Origin: Hyphomicrobium_A sp964620915
Lineage (GTDB): Bacteria; Pseudomonadota; Alphaproteobacteria; Rhizobiales; Hyphomicrobiaceae
Assembly: GCA_964620915.1 (NCBI GenBank)
Contig: CAZUKP010000064.1
Span: forward strand, 1-17,002
DNA length: 17,002 nt
Reading direction: 5' to 3'
Shown one piece after another: positions 6,242 to 14,205 of this stretch. How positions within the stretch are numbered: the stretch's first letter is position 1; each line of letters begins with the position of its first letter. Under the pieces are notes generated by a model. It did no database searches, was not told the origin of the DNA, and worked only from the letters and a program-made list of their open reading frames with translations. Both the position numbers and the translations under genes were made by a program.

Positions 6242-7453
6242 TCAATGCACCTTCACGGCCTTTTTTCGCTGCGCCTCGTACGCGATGATCGGCTTCGAAA
6301 TCGCCTCGGCAATTAGCGCATTGCCCTTTGGTCCAGGGTACACCCACGTCAGCAGCAGGTCCCTTTTCGAGCTCAAGACTTCCACAACATCAACCAAGGG
6401 AACACCTTGCTCCTTAGCCCACGCACGAACGGCGTCATTTAGTGCGACGAGCGTGAGGAAAAAGAGCTCCCACTTCGTTTTGCTTGCATTACTATCTCGT
6501 TTGCGGAGCATGGCTGCCTCCTGCTCGTAGGAGACACCGCGAAGGTCCTCAGGTGCGATAGCAAAGGACTTTGATGGTTGCGTTACGATAATGAAATAGA
6601 TGCCCCTCTTGCGGCACTGTTCATATATCTTTTCGGCATTGCCCAGATATCGGGCCTGCGTGAGCTTCGCGACCTTTTCTTCTTCTTCCTTGGAAGAAAG
6701 CCAATCCTGCTTCGCCAAGACGACCTCAACCAAAAATTTCGCCGAGATAAATATATCGCCGATATCGTGCACGATATCCTGGAATAGGCGATCCTGCTTC
6801 CAGGTGGTCTTAACTTCGGCAACGGAGTCGTTAAAACCCTCGTAAAGCGTTACCACGTCGGGTTTGAGCCGAAGGGCTTCATCCATGAAGACGGCTTAGA
6901 TTTCATCAGAAGTGAGATGCGGTATGCCGAGATTGATCACTTCATATCGGGTCGAGCCGCGTGCCTCTTGATTAAGTAGATTTTCCAACTGGCGCGGATA
7001 AGTCTGGTCATCTCTATTATGGAAGCCGAACGTTGAAGATGCCCCCAAGGTCACGACGCGCACGACGCCGGGCTCTTTGACCGGGTCGATATCGCGCCCC
7101 CGAAATCCGTCACTATTGATGGTGACACTAATCTTCTCGCCGTTTTGATCAATATCAATCTTCTTCTCATGAGGGAAATACTTTGAGTAACGTGGACCCT
7201 TTCCATCGGCGTATTTAATGTTCTTGTGTTGTTGTGCCGTGCGCAGCAACCGCTTGTCGCTGCTAAGCTGCGGGGTCGTGTGGCGAACAATGGGGGCCGA
7301 ACCTGAATGAAAACGGGTGCCGTACATCAGGATGCCAGGGCCAACCTGCGTTGCCAGAAGTACGCGCACAAGCAGCTCGATTGCCAGTATGACGACGACG
7401 ACCGTAATCGCACCGAACAAGAACCGCTTCTTTGCGCTCAGGTTGTCTTCCAT
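6242..7453 (-). pseudogene. SGNH/GDSL hydrolase copy 1, interrupted by a stop codon
   Basis: This is the first (tRNA-proximal) of three tandem paralogs of a membrane-anchored SGNH hydrolase. Reading from ATG 7453 (MEDNLSAKKRFLF) the frame matches the other copies: a membrane helix at about 12-35, the serine block LGASSTFGFHNRDDQTYP at about 136, and NLGIPHLTSDEI. Codon 186 is then TAA (6898-6896), where the paralogs have TAT for Tyr. The same frame continues without any shift as AVFMDEALRLKPDVVTLYEGFND to a normal end at 6242. The block that should carry the catalytic His reads TWVYPGPKGN, with TAC at 6340-6338, against VHPGPEGN in the other two copies. Both changes point to a decayed gene. 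A sequencing error at the stop codon, or a restart at ATG 6886 giving a 214-residue C-terminal piece without the nucleophile, are alternatives. Confidence 0.85.
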
Positions 7454-7466
7454 CCCAGCTGATACG

Positions 7467-7483
7467 TCCCATTCCTTTGATCC
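7467..7483 (-). repeat. 17-bp conserved box upstream of SGNH copy 1
   Basis: On the minus strand GGATCAAAGGAATGGGA lies 13 bases before the start codon of copy 1. The same box precedes copies 2 and 3 at the same place, with one or two changes. It is part of the duplicated unit and its AGGA core may serve as a distant ribosome site. Confidence 0.6.
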
Positions 7484-7528
7484 TATTTGTCGCACCAAAT
7501 GCATGCTTGCGCGCCAACGCTACTGGCC

Positions 7529-8725
7529 TCAATGCACTTTTGCAGCCTCTCGCTGTGCTTCATACTGCAAAATTGGCTTCGCAAGAGCTTCCGCAATCAA
7601 CGCATTGCCCTCTGGGCCCGGGTGCACCCAGGTTAGCAGCAAGTCTCTTTTCGCACTCAAGAGTTTCGCAACGTCAACCAACGGCACACTCTGTTCCGTC
7701 GCCCACCCCCGCACGGAATCATTGATTGCCATGACGGAGAGGAAATACACCTCCCACCTAGTGTTTTTGTCTTTGCTGCGCACCATGGCTGCCTCGTCCT
7801 CGTACGAGACGCCACGAAGGTTCTCAGTTGCAACAATGAAGGACTTGGATAACTGGGTGGCAATGATAAAATCAATGCCCCCCTTACGACACTCTTCATA
7901 TATCTTCCCAGCATTTCCGATATACTTTTTCTGCACGCGCTTTGCAATCTCTTCTTCTTCTTCCTTCGAAATCAGCGGATCCCACGGATCAAAAACAACT
8001 TCAACGAGAAATTTTGCCGTGACAAACGTATCGCAAATTTCGTGCACGACCTTCTGCAGTGCCCCCGGCTTGCGACTTGCCTTCTGTTCGGCCATGGAGT
8101 CATTGAACCCCTCATAAAGCGTCACCACGTCGGGACTGAGCGGAAACGCTTCGTCCATAAAAACAGCATATATTTCGTCAGAGGTGAGATGTGGTATCCC
8201 CAGATTGATTACTTCGTACCGGGTCCGACCGCGCGCCTTTTGATTAAGTAGCGTTTCCAATTGGTGGGGATAGGTCTGGTCATCTCTATTATGGTATCCG
8301 AACGTTGAAGAGGCGCCCAAGGTTATAACGCGCACGACGCCGGGCTCTTTGACCGGCTCGAAATCGCGCCCCCGAAATCCATCACTATTGATGGTCACAT
8401 TAAAAAGTTCACCCGCTTGGTCGGTATCCACCTTCTTCTCATTCGGAAAATACTTGGAATAGCGCCGGTTCTTGTCATCGGAGTACTTGACGTTCTCGTG
8501 TTTCGGCGTCGTGCGTTGCATTCGATTCTGAGTGTCGGGAAGCGGGAACGCCTCGCGTCTAAAAGGGGCCGAACCAGAATGAAAACCGGTCCCATACATG
8601 AGAATGCCAGGCCCAACCTGAGTTGCCAAAAGCATGCGCGCAAGCAACTCGATACTCAATATGACGACCACGACCGTAATGGCGGCAAACAAAAACCGCT
8701 TCTTAGCGCCTAGGTTCTCTTCCAT
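7529..8725 (-). CDS. Membrane-anchored SGNH/GDSL hydrolase, copy 2
   Basis: This is an intact paralog of 398 residues. A short cytoplasmic head (MEENLGAKKR) and one membrane helix (about 12-35) indicate a signal anchor with the rest outside the cytoplasm. The SGNH blocks are visible: block I TLGASSTFGYHN with Ser139 as likely nucleophile, block II NLGIPH with Gly176, block III LYEGFND with Gly206 and Asn208, and block V LTWVHPGPEGN with His368. The usual Asp three residues before the His is Thr here, so a Ser-His dyad or another acid is possible. Family members are esterases or acyl transferases on sugars and lipids; the substrate here is unknown. GGATCATAGGAATAGGA lies 13 bases upstream, and no strong Shine-Dalgarno sits at normal spacing. 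It is preceded by copy 3 and followed by the broken copy 1 in the same orientation, so one transcript is likely. Confidence 0.88.
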   Translation of the reverse strand: MEENLGAKKRFLFAAITVVVVILSIELLARMLLATQVGPGILMYGTGFHSGSAPFRREAFPLPDTQNRMQRTTPKHENVKYSDDKNRRYSKYFPNEKKVDTDQAGELFNVTINSDGFRGRDFEPVKEPGVVRVITLGASSTFGYHNRDDQTYPHQLETLLNQKARGRTRYEVINLGIPHLTSDEIYAVFMDEAFPLSPDVVTLYEGFNDSMAEQKASRKPGALQKVVHEICDTFVTAKFLVEVVFDPWDPLISKEEEEEIAKRVQKKYIGNAGKIYEECRKGGIDFIIATQLSKSFIVATENLRGVSYEDEAAMVRSKDKNTRWEVYFLSVMAINDSVRGWATEQSVPLVDVAKLLSAKRDLLLTWVHPGPEGNALIAEALAKPILQYEAQREAAKVH

Positions 8726-8738
8726 CCCGGCTTGCCAG

Positions 8739-8755
8739 TCCTATTCCTATGATCC
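8739..8755 (-). repeat. 17-bp conserved box upstream of SGNH copy 2
   Basis: GGATCATAGGAATAGGA on the minus strand sits 13 bases before the copy 2 start. It differs from the copy 3 box at one base and from the copy 1 box at two. Confidence 0.6.
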
Positions 8756-8800
8756 TAATAGCCAGACCCAAGTTACGCTTGCTCGCCGACGCTACTGGCC

Positions 8801-10006
8801 TTAGTGCACTTTTGCAGCCTCTCGCTTCTCCTCATACTGCAAAATTGGCTTTGCAAGTGCTTCCGCAATCAACGTATTACCCTCTGGACCCGGGTGAACC
8901 CAACTCAGCAACAAGTCTCGCTTCGAACTCAGGACTTGCACAACATCAACCAATGGAACGCTATGCTCCGTCGCCCAAGTGCGCAAAGCATCATTGACTG
9001 AAAATAGCGTGAGAAAGTTTATCTCCCACCTCGTCCTTCTATCGTTGGCACTGCGTTTACGCAAAATGTCTGCTTCTTCCTCGTAGGAGACGCCACGAAG
9101 ATTCTCGGCATCAATGTACAGTGACTTCGATGGCTGCGTAACAGCAATAAAGTAGATGCCTCTCTTGCGGCACTCATCGTAAATCTTCTTGACATTGCCC
9201 ACATACCTTTCCTGCGCTCGCTCTGCTATCCTCTCCTTCTGTTCATCTGAAACAAGCCAATCGCGCTGCTCTAAAACAACCTCGACGAGAAATTTCACCG
9301 TGACAAACGTATCGCATACTTCGTGTATAATACCCTGAAATAGGCCCGGCTTCTGTATCGCCTTCAACTCGGCACTCGAATCATTGTATCCTTCATAAAG
9401 AGTCACCACGTCCGGTTTGAGCGGAAGGGCTTCGTCCAAGAAAATGGCATAGATTTCGTCAGAGGTGAGATGCGGTATGCCGAGATTGACCACTTCATAT
9501 CTGGTCTGGTCGCGCGACTCTTGATTGAGTAGCGTTTCCAACTGGTGCGGATATGTCTGGTCATCTCTGTTATGGTAGCCGAACGTTGAAGAGGCCCCCA
9601 AGGTCACGACGCGTACAACGCCAGGCTCTTTGACCGAGGCGATATCGCGCCCCCGAAATCCGTCACTATTGATGGTGACACTAAACAGCGCGCCGTCTTG
9701 ATCGATATCGATCTTCTTCTCATTCGGAAAATACTTTGAGTAACGCCGATTCTTGCCATCGGAATATTTAATGTTCTTGTGTTGTTGCGCTGTGCGCTTT
9801 AGCCGCTTGTCGCTGTTTAGGTGCGGGGACGTGTGCCGGTTGAAGGGCGCCGAACCCGAATGAAAACGGGTCCCATACATGAGAATTCCGGGGCCGACCT
9901 GAGTTACCAGGAGTAAGCGCACAATCAGCTCGACACTCAATATGACGACCACGACCGTAATGGCGGCAAACAAAAATCGCTTCTTGGCGTTCAGGTTCTC
10001 TTCCAT
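8801..10006 (-). CDS. Membrane-anchored SGNH/GDSL hydrolase, copy 3
   Basis: This intact paralog of 401 residues is the first of the triplet to be transcribed. The layout is as in copy 2: membrane helix about 12-35 (FLFAAITVVVVILSVELIVR), block I TLGASSTFGYHN with Ser139, block II NLGIPH, block III LYEGYND with Asn208, and block V LSWVHPGPEGN with His371. The C-terminal tail ILQYEEKREAAKVH is nearly the same as in copy 2. The three genes start at 10006, 8725 and 7453, and the roughly 75-base spacers are also alike, so whole units of about 1.28 kb were duplicated. Differences concentrate in the middle (about 210-330), between the serine and histidine blocks, which may reflect substrate divergence. 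No clear promoter is visible upstream. Confidence 0.88.
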   Translation of the reverse strand: MEENLNAKKRFLFAAITVVVVILSVELIVRLLLVTQVGPGILMYGTRFHSGSAPFNRHTSPHLNSDKRLKRTAQQHKNIKYSDGKNRRYSKYFPNEKKIDIDQDGALFSVTINSDGFRGRDIASVKEPGVVRVVTLGASSTFGYHNRDDQTYPHQLETLLNQESRDQTRYEVVNLGIPHLTSDEIYAIFLDEALPLKPDVVTLYEGYNDSSAELKAIQKPGLFQGIIHEVCDTFVTVKFLVEVVLEQRDWLVSDEQKERIAERAQERYVGNVKKIYDECRKRGIYFIAVTQPSKSLYIDAENLRGVSYEEEADILRKRSANDRRTRWEINFLTLFSVNDALRTWATEHSVPLVDVVQVLSSKRDLLLSWVHPGPEGNTLIAEALAKPILQYEEKREAAKVH

Positions 10007-10019
10007 GCCGGCTTGCCCA

Positions 10020-10036
10020 TCCTATTCCTCTGATCC
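10020..10036 (-). repeat. 17-bp conserved box upstream of SGNH copy 3
   Basis: GGATCAGAGGAATAGGA on the minus strand sits 13 bases before the copy 3 start. It marks the upstream limit of the recognisable repeat unit; beyond it the similarity to the other spacers is lost. Confidence 0.6.
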
Positions 10037-10071
10037 AACTGGCCGCGCCCAAAACGGTACTCGCGGGCAGC

Positions 10072-10485
10072 ATGAGTTCGATGCCCCTTAAAGTTGCGTC
10101 AACACGAACTGTGCCAGCCGACGCCGGCTTGGCCGTCCAAGATGTCCCGCTTCCGAAACAGGTACTGCAAGACGCTTGGCAAGCAGCTTTCCGATATCAA
10201 CTCATTGTAGGCGGGTCTAGTTGGCTCTCGACCACGGCTGCACTTCTTGGCATGCCTTGTCCCCCGAGCCTATGCACTTGGCAACAGGTCCGCCGGCGGT
10301 CGGGAAAACAATCTAGGCTCAAAGCAGGTGCGCTGGTAGCGTATCGAGGCCGCGAGAGCGCATCCTCCGTCCCAAGACGACTGTTCGTCTTTGACGACCC
10401 AGAACTTGCCATTACGAATCCTGATGGCAATTGCGCAATGGCCACATGGCAAGTAGGTGATGCACCATCTCTTTCATACTCATAG
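10072..10485 (+). CDS. Doubtful ORF, possibly a remnant of a glycan gene
   Basis: This is an open frame of 137 codons from ATG 10072 inside an otherwise empty stretch of about 620 bases (10007-10625). I do not recognise it. The segment IVGGSSWLSTTAALLGMPCP loosely recalls the Gly/Ser loop and helix near the C-terminal domain of GT-B glycosyltransferases (weak inference), followed by low-information sequence. There is no clear ribosome site. A 105-codon frame on the opposite strand (10514-10197) competes with it. It could be the C-terminal remnant of a lost transferase or chance. The rest of the stretch, 10486-10625, shows no gene or clear promoter. Confidence 0.25.
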   Translation: MSSMPLKVASTRTVPADAGLAVQDVPLPKQVLQDAWQAAFRYQLIVGGSSWLSTTAALLGMPCPPSLCTWQQVRRRSGKQSRLKAGALVAYRGRESASSVPRRLFVFDDPELAITNPDGNCAMATWQVGDAPSLSYS

Positions 10486-10625
10486 CCGGAACCCTCCATT
10501 GAGCTATGGTGCAATCCAGAAGTTGGTGACGGACCAAGTCTGCTACTCGTATCCCCGAGTGGTGCTCGAAACTAAAATGCATCGCGCTGATACGGCGTGG
10601 AAATCCTAAGGCTCAACAGTTAGGC

Positions 10626-11786
10626 ATGCTTGGCTTCGTAAAATTCGCAAACAAGGCTTACCCCAACGCCGCAGCGTCGGTCGAGGCGGCAATTGGGGAG
10701 GTCAGAAAACTTAAAACAGGCCTGCCGCGCAACATTCAGGAACTCACTTGCAGACTTCCACCGGATTGGAGGTCGTGTCTCGACGGCCTAGCTGACCAAC
10801 ATCTTCAGATGCGTCAAGGTCGTCGGGAACCGTACATATACGCGGCACGGGACGACATTGACCGTACTTCTCCCCCTTGGCTCATGTATCGAACCCGGTA
10901 CGAGTTGAGAGCCCGTACGATCTTGTGCAGATTGCGGTCTGCCGGACTAACCGGAGCGTTGACATGGAATGGACAAGCAGGTGACAGCGCACTTGCTGCA
11001 CGCGCCCTCGCAGAGCTCAAAATTCCTACGTTGTTTGCAGAACTCTCGCCCTTCAAGGGCCGCTTTTTTCTCGACCACTTGGGCGTAAACGCTGCCTCGT
11101 CGCTTCAACACACCGACCCACATCAACTACCGGCTTACGAAGATGAAGATCTTCTGTTCGACAATTTGAGGCGGAGCTATTTAGGTCGTCATTCCTCGGT
11201 AGGGAAAGTCAGCGCCAGCGCAAACCTGCCGAATTCATTCGTATTTGCAGCGCTGCAGGTACCTACAGACACGCAGACCTTGTTGCATGGCGAAGCTATT
11301 CAGAGTCAGACGGAGTTTCTTGCACTCTTGGCCGATATCGCTTTGCGGCTGCCGCATAATATTCAACTCGCCGTAAAGCCTCATCCTCAGTCGCCTTACA
11401 AACCGTCTCATCTTCACAATGCTATCGGCAAGAATATTTTTATTGCGTCCGACGTCGAAACACGGACTCTACTTGAGCGCTGTGAAGCGCTCATCACGGT
11501 CAACAGTACTGTCGGTGTCGACGCCTTCCTTTTCGATAAGCCCGTCTTCGCTGTGGGGAATGCGCCTTGGATCAAACGGCCGTTAGCGTTGCCGGTGCGA
11601 ACAGCCGGCGACATTGTCGAATTAATCGCCGCACCGCCAGCGTTCGACAAAGCCCTAAGGAAGCAATTCCTGGCCCATTGGTACCATGCATTCACTTGGT
11701 CAGCCGACGATGAACCGCGCAAAGTGAGAGCCTTTATTGAACAGAAGCTGGAGACTTCCCGGCAACACCGAGCGTCTAGCGCGTGA
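10626..11786 (+). CDS. KpsS-like capsule polysaccharide glycosyltransferase
   Basis: This is a cytoplasmic GT-B-like protein of the capsule synthesis (KpsC/KpsS, Capsule_synth) type. Enzymes of this type add sugars, in studied cases Kdo linkers on a lipid, to start or build surface polysaccharide. Of 386 residues, the N-terminal half has TWNGQAGDSALAARALAELK then TLFAELSPFKGRFFLDHLGVNA, the family pattern of a Glu followed by an Asp-x-x-Gly-Val-Asn loop. The C-terminal half has VFAALQVPTDTQTLL, AVKPHPQSPY, and the signature LITVNSTVGVDAFLFDKPVFAVG (the last two at about 263 and 290). The C-terminus is polar and unremarkable. No good Shine-Dalgarno precedes ATG 10626. It runs opposite to the flanking SGNH genes and is followed 75 bases later by a pyruvyl transferase gene, so the pair may be one unit. 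The exact sugar is unknown. Confidence 0.8.
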   Translation: MLGFVKFANKAYPNAAASVEAAIGEVRKLKTGLPRNIQELTCRLPPDWRSCLDGLADQHLQMRQGRREPYIYAARDDIDRTSPPWLMYRTRYELRARTILCRLRSAGLTGALTWNGQAGDSALAARALAELKIPTLFAELSPFKGRFFLDHLGVNAASSLQHTDPHQLPAYEDEDLLFDNLRRSYLGRHSSVGKVSASANLPNSFVFAALQVPTDTQTLLHGEAIQSQTEFLALLADIALRLPHNIQLAVKPHPQSPYKPSHLHNAIGKNIFIASDVETRTLLERCEALITVNSTVGVDAFLFDKPVFAVGNAPWIKRPLALPVRTAGDIVELIAAPPAFDKALRKQFLAHWYHAFTWSADDEPRKVRAFIEQKLETSRQHRASSA

Positions 11787-11861
11787 TGGAAGCCGTCAGC
11801 CCGAAAAAGGCAGTCAACGGCCTACCTCTGTCTGCTACCGGGTCGCCTCGCAGTTGACCGC

Positions 11862-12881
11862 ATGACGCCCCGGCGAGTACTTTCCGGCCGAACGAATACG
11901 AGAGATAAAATCGGAGTTGTAGTCATTCGCAGTCAGGGTGAAGAGAACCGCTACGCGGCGATAACATGCCGCTCGAGGAATCTCGGAGACGACATCCAAA
12001 CCATCGCAGCACTGCAGTATCTGTCCGCTGCACCCAAACTACTTGACCGCGACCGTTTGGACCGGGTTCGTTGCAGCATCGGTACCACGTACCGAACCAT
12101 CATGAACGGTTGGTTCATGTACGACCCGCACCATTGGCCACCAGCGCAATGCATCGAGCCACTCGTGATCTCGTTTCATTTGACGAGGAACACAGGGGGG
12201 CTGAACAAGACAGGCGTTTCGCCCCTGCCGCATCTACTACAGGGCGCAAATCGGGAGTGGTTTCGCGAAATTACAGCCAAGCGAATTATCGGCACGCGCG
12301 ATCTCGTCACTCTGGAGGCCTTCCATGGTGCCGGTATCGATGCCGAATTTTCCGGGTGCTTGACGCTTACGCTGCAGGTACCCCGTCAGAACGTTACCGA
12401 TCGGATCCTCTCCATAATGTACAAGGCCAATCAGGCCGTGACCGACAAATTGCGTGAGCTTACCAAAATCCCGGTGGACGATCTGAAACCGGTCATGCCC
12501 AAGAGACGCATTCCGGGGCTCGCGCCGCGAACCAAGGACAAGCTTCAGGCCGCCCGAGAGCTATTACAGCGCTATTCCAACGCCCACGCAGTGGTGACCG
12601 ACCGTCTGCACGTGGCACTGCCTTGCCTTGCTGCAGGAACACCTGTGCTATTTGTTCACACCGACCTCGCCGACCCACGCTTCGGCGGCCTTATCGATCA
12701 TGTTCGTGCGATCACGCCGGAGGACTTCCTTGCGGGGCGGTTTGACTTCAACTTTGAGAGACCGCCGGCAAATTCAGATACCTGGAAACCCATGGCTCAG
12801 CGCCTGCGGGCACGGTGCGAACAATTCGTAAGGGAAAGCGTCGTGGACCGCGCTCCATTGAGCACCCATCTTGGTGCCTAG
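11862..12881 (+). CDS. Polysaccharide pyruvyl transferase family protein
   Basis: The family transfers pyruvate from phosphoenolpyruvate to a sugar as a ketal, adding negative charge to surface glycans. The 339 residues show PF04230-type features in order: NLGDDIQTIAALQYL (about 40-54) and a DRDRLDRV element. Next come IMNGWFMYDPHHWPP (about 80-94) and LVISFHLTRNT, then IGTRDLVTLEAFHGAGIDAE followed by FSGCLTLTL. The C-terminal signature is AVVTDRLHVALPCLAAGTPV (about 244-263), then DPRFGGLIDH. The start is weak: no Shine-Dalgarno lies before ATG 11862, and the first 15 residues are poorly typical, so a later start is possible. Its TAG overlaps the stop of the convergent SGNH gene by 3 bases within CTAG. 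Some members of this superfamily are not proven pyruvyl transferases. Confidence 0.82.
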   Translation: MTPRRVLSGRTNTRDKIGVVVIRSQGEENRYAAITCRSRNLGDDIQTIAALQYLSAAPKLLDRDRLDRVRCSIGTTYRTIMNGWFMYDPHHWPPAQCIEPLVISFHLTRNTGGLNKTGVSPLPHLLQGANREWFREITAKRIIGTRDLVTLEAFHGAGIDAEFSGCLTLTLQVPRQNVTDRILSIMYKANQAVTDKLRELTKIPVDDLKPVMPKRRIPGLAPRTKDKLQAARELLQRYSNAHAVVTDRLHVALPCLAAGTPVLFVHTDLADPRFGGLIDHVRAITPEDFLAGRFDFNFERPPANSDTWKPMAQRLRARCEQFVRESVVDRAPLSTHLGA

Positions 12882-14116
12882 TCTGGCTGGCAAGACTCAA
12901 CCGATGCGCTGACTGCCTTTGCTATTGCAGCATGCCCAGCGGCATTGGGATGTCCGTTTGCATTCTCGAAGTAAGGCTGCAGGGACGAGCGAGCCAAACC
13001 GTCTCGAGCATCAACATAAGGGATGCCTTTGGCCGAGAAAATCTCTGCAAAGTGCTGCCGATGGGAAGTTTCGTTCGCAATCAGTTCCTCGAAGTACTCA
13101 TGGCTTTCCGGGTTTTCGACCCTATCAGCAAAGACGGCCTCCTTTGTCGGCAAGAGCACGAACAGAAGCGAGGCTCCAATGGAGTTCGCCGTCTTCTGGA
13201 TATCCTCGATCGCCCATTCTGTCAGCCAACGCCCCACGACGATTCTCGCGTCCGTTGAGTCCTCAGCTGCAAGTCTGTATCGGGAGGTAAAGATGGTCCG
13301 CCAGTCCTCTCCCTCGAACACAGATGCATAATCTCTCTGCTTCGGTGTCAGAGAGGACACTGCCTTCCCAAACTCAAGATCCAGAGCGCCAATTTGGTTC
13401 CCCTTGAGTTCCAACCGAATCGCCCGGAAGAACCCCCAAAGTGCTGAGTCAGTCTTAATAAAATCGCGGAAGCCCGAAAACGCTTTCTTGGCTTTTGTGT
13501 CCCCCATGCTGAAGAATTGAAATACCTTGTCCTCCAATGGACGCTCCCTTTCCAGCACATTGGCAGGCTCAAGCAGAGCCGCGGGCACCGGATAGCTCTT
13601 GTCCGATTGATAGAACTCCCAGTTGTCAAAGAGGTCGTTGCCAAAATAGATTCCGACAATCATGAGCCGAGGCTTCAGGTCCTTGGCCTCACGAGCAAGG
13701 TACGCATACTCAAGCGGACCATAGCCACCCAACGACATATTGTAGACTTCGCAGCCTGTGAGCTCCTTGAGAAGCCGTGGCCAGGCTTCGTCCGGTTTCA
13801 CGCTATAGCCATAGGTGTGGGAGTCGCCTATCGCAACGATGTCTGCGTGGGTAACAACGCGGGTGTTTCGATATCCATTCTCATCGTGTTCGGGATGCCT
13901 TGGGTTTCCTCTTTTCACGAGGGTGTCATCCGACATCTTTCTCGTTTTTTTTGGGAACAGTATGTCATCCACAGTCGGGGACAGGCGCGCCGCAATCTGG
14001 AGACTGCCTTCAGCGATCGCAATCACTGCAAGCACCCAAATCACAGCTGCCAGGATCGGCACTGTTCGCTCCCGCAGACCCACTCTTGATTCCCCCAAAC
14101 CCGCTTCCTCAATCAT
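12878..14116 (-). CDS. Membrane-anchored SGNH/GDSL hydrolase, carbamoyltransferase-linked
   Basis: This has 412 residues from ATG 14116. A single membrane helix at about 19-43 suggests an extracytoplasmic catalytic domain. SGNH blocks are clear: VAIGDSHTYGYS with Ser99 as nucleophile, SLGGYGP with the block II Gly, YFGNDLFDN with Asn160, and GHPNAAGHAAIA with His389. It differs from the tandem triplet in sequence and spacing (GDSH instead of GASS), so it is a separate lineage and not a fourth copy. A GTG at 14083 preceded by GGGGGAA is a possible alternative start with a better ribosome site. It lies 89 bases downstream of the carbamoyltransferase in the same direction and probably belongs to that module. 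Substrate unknown; O-deacetylation or acyl transfer on a glycan is inference. Confidence 0.87.
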   Translation of the reverse strand: MIEEAGLGESRVGLRERTVPILAAVIWVLAVIAIAEGSLQIAARLSPTVDDILFPKKTRKMSDDTLVKRGNPRHPEHDENGYRNTRVVTHADIVAIGDSHTYGYSVKPDEAWPRLLKELTGCEVYNMSLGGYGPLEYAYLAREAKDLKPRLMIVGIYFGNDLFDNWEFYQSDKSYPVPAALLEPANVLERERPLEDKVFQFFSMGDTKAKKAFSGFRDFIKTDSALWGFFRAIRLELKGNQIGALDLEFGKAVSSLTPKQRDYASVFEGEDWRTIFTSRYRLAAEDSTDARIVVGRWLTEWAIEDIQKTANSIGASLLFVLLPTKEAVFADRVENPESHEYFEELIANETSHRQHFAEIFSAKGIPYVDARDGLARSSLQPYFENANGHPNAAGHAAIAKAVSASVESCQPD

Positions 14117-14205
14117 CCGAACTTGGATGTTGCACTGATCGATGGGCGTCGAACTGCATGGTGCTGGCGATAGTCAGCGACTCAAACCGTAGTTCTTGTG
14201 CCGTA

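Noticed and set aside
6896..7453. SGNH copy 1 as two separate genes
   Set aside because: Both halves are in one frame, match the two intact paralogs end to end, and are separated only by a single TAA codon.
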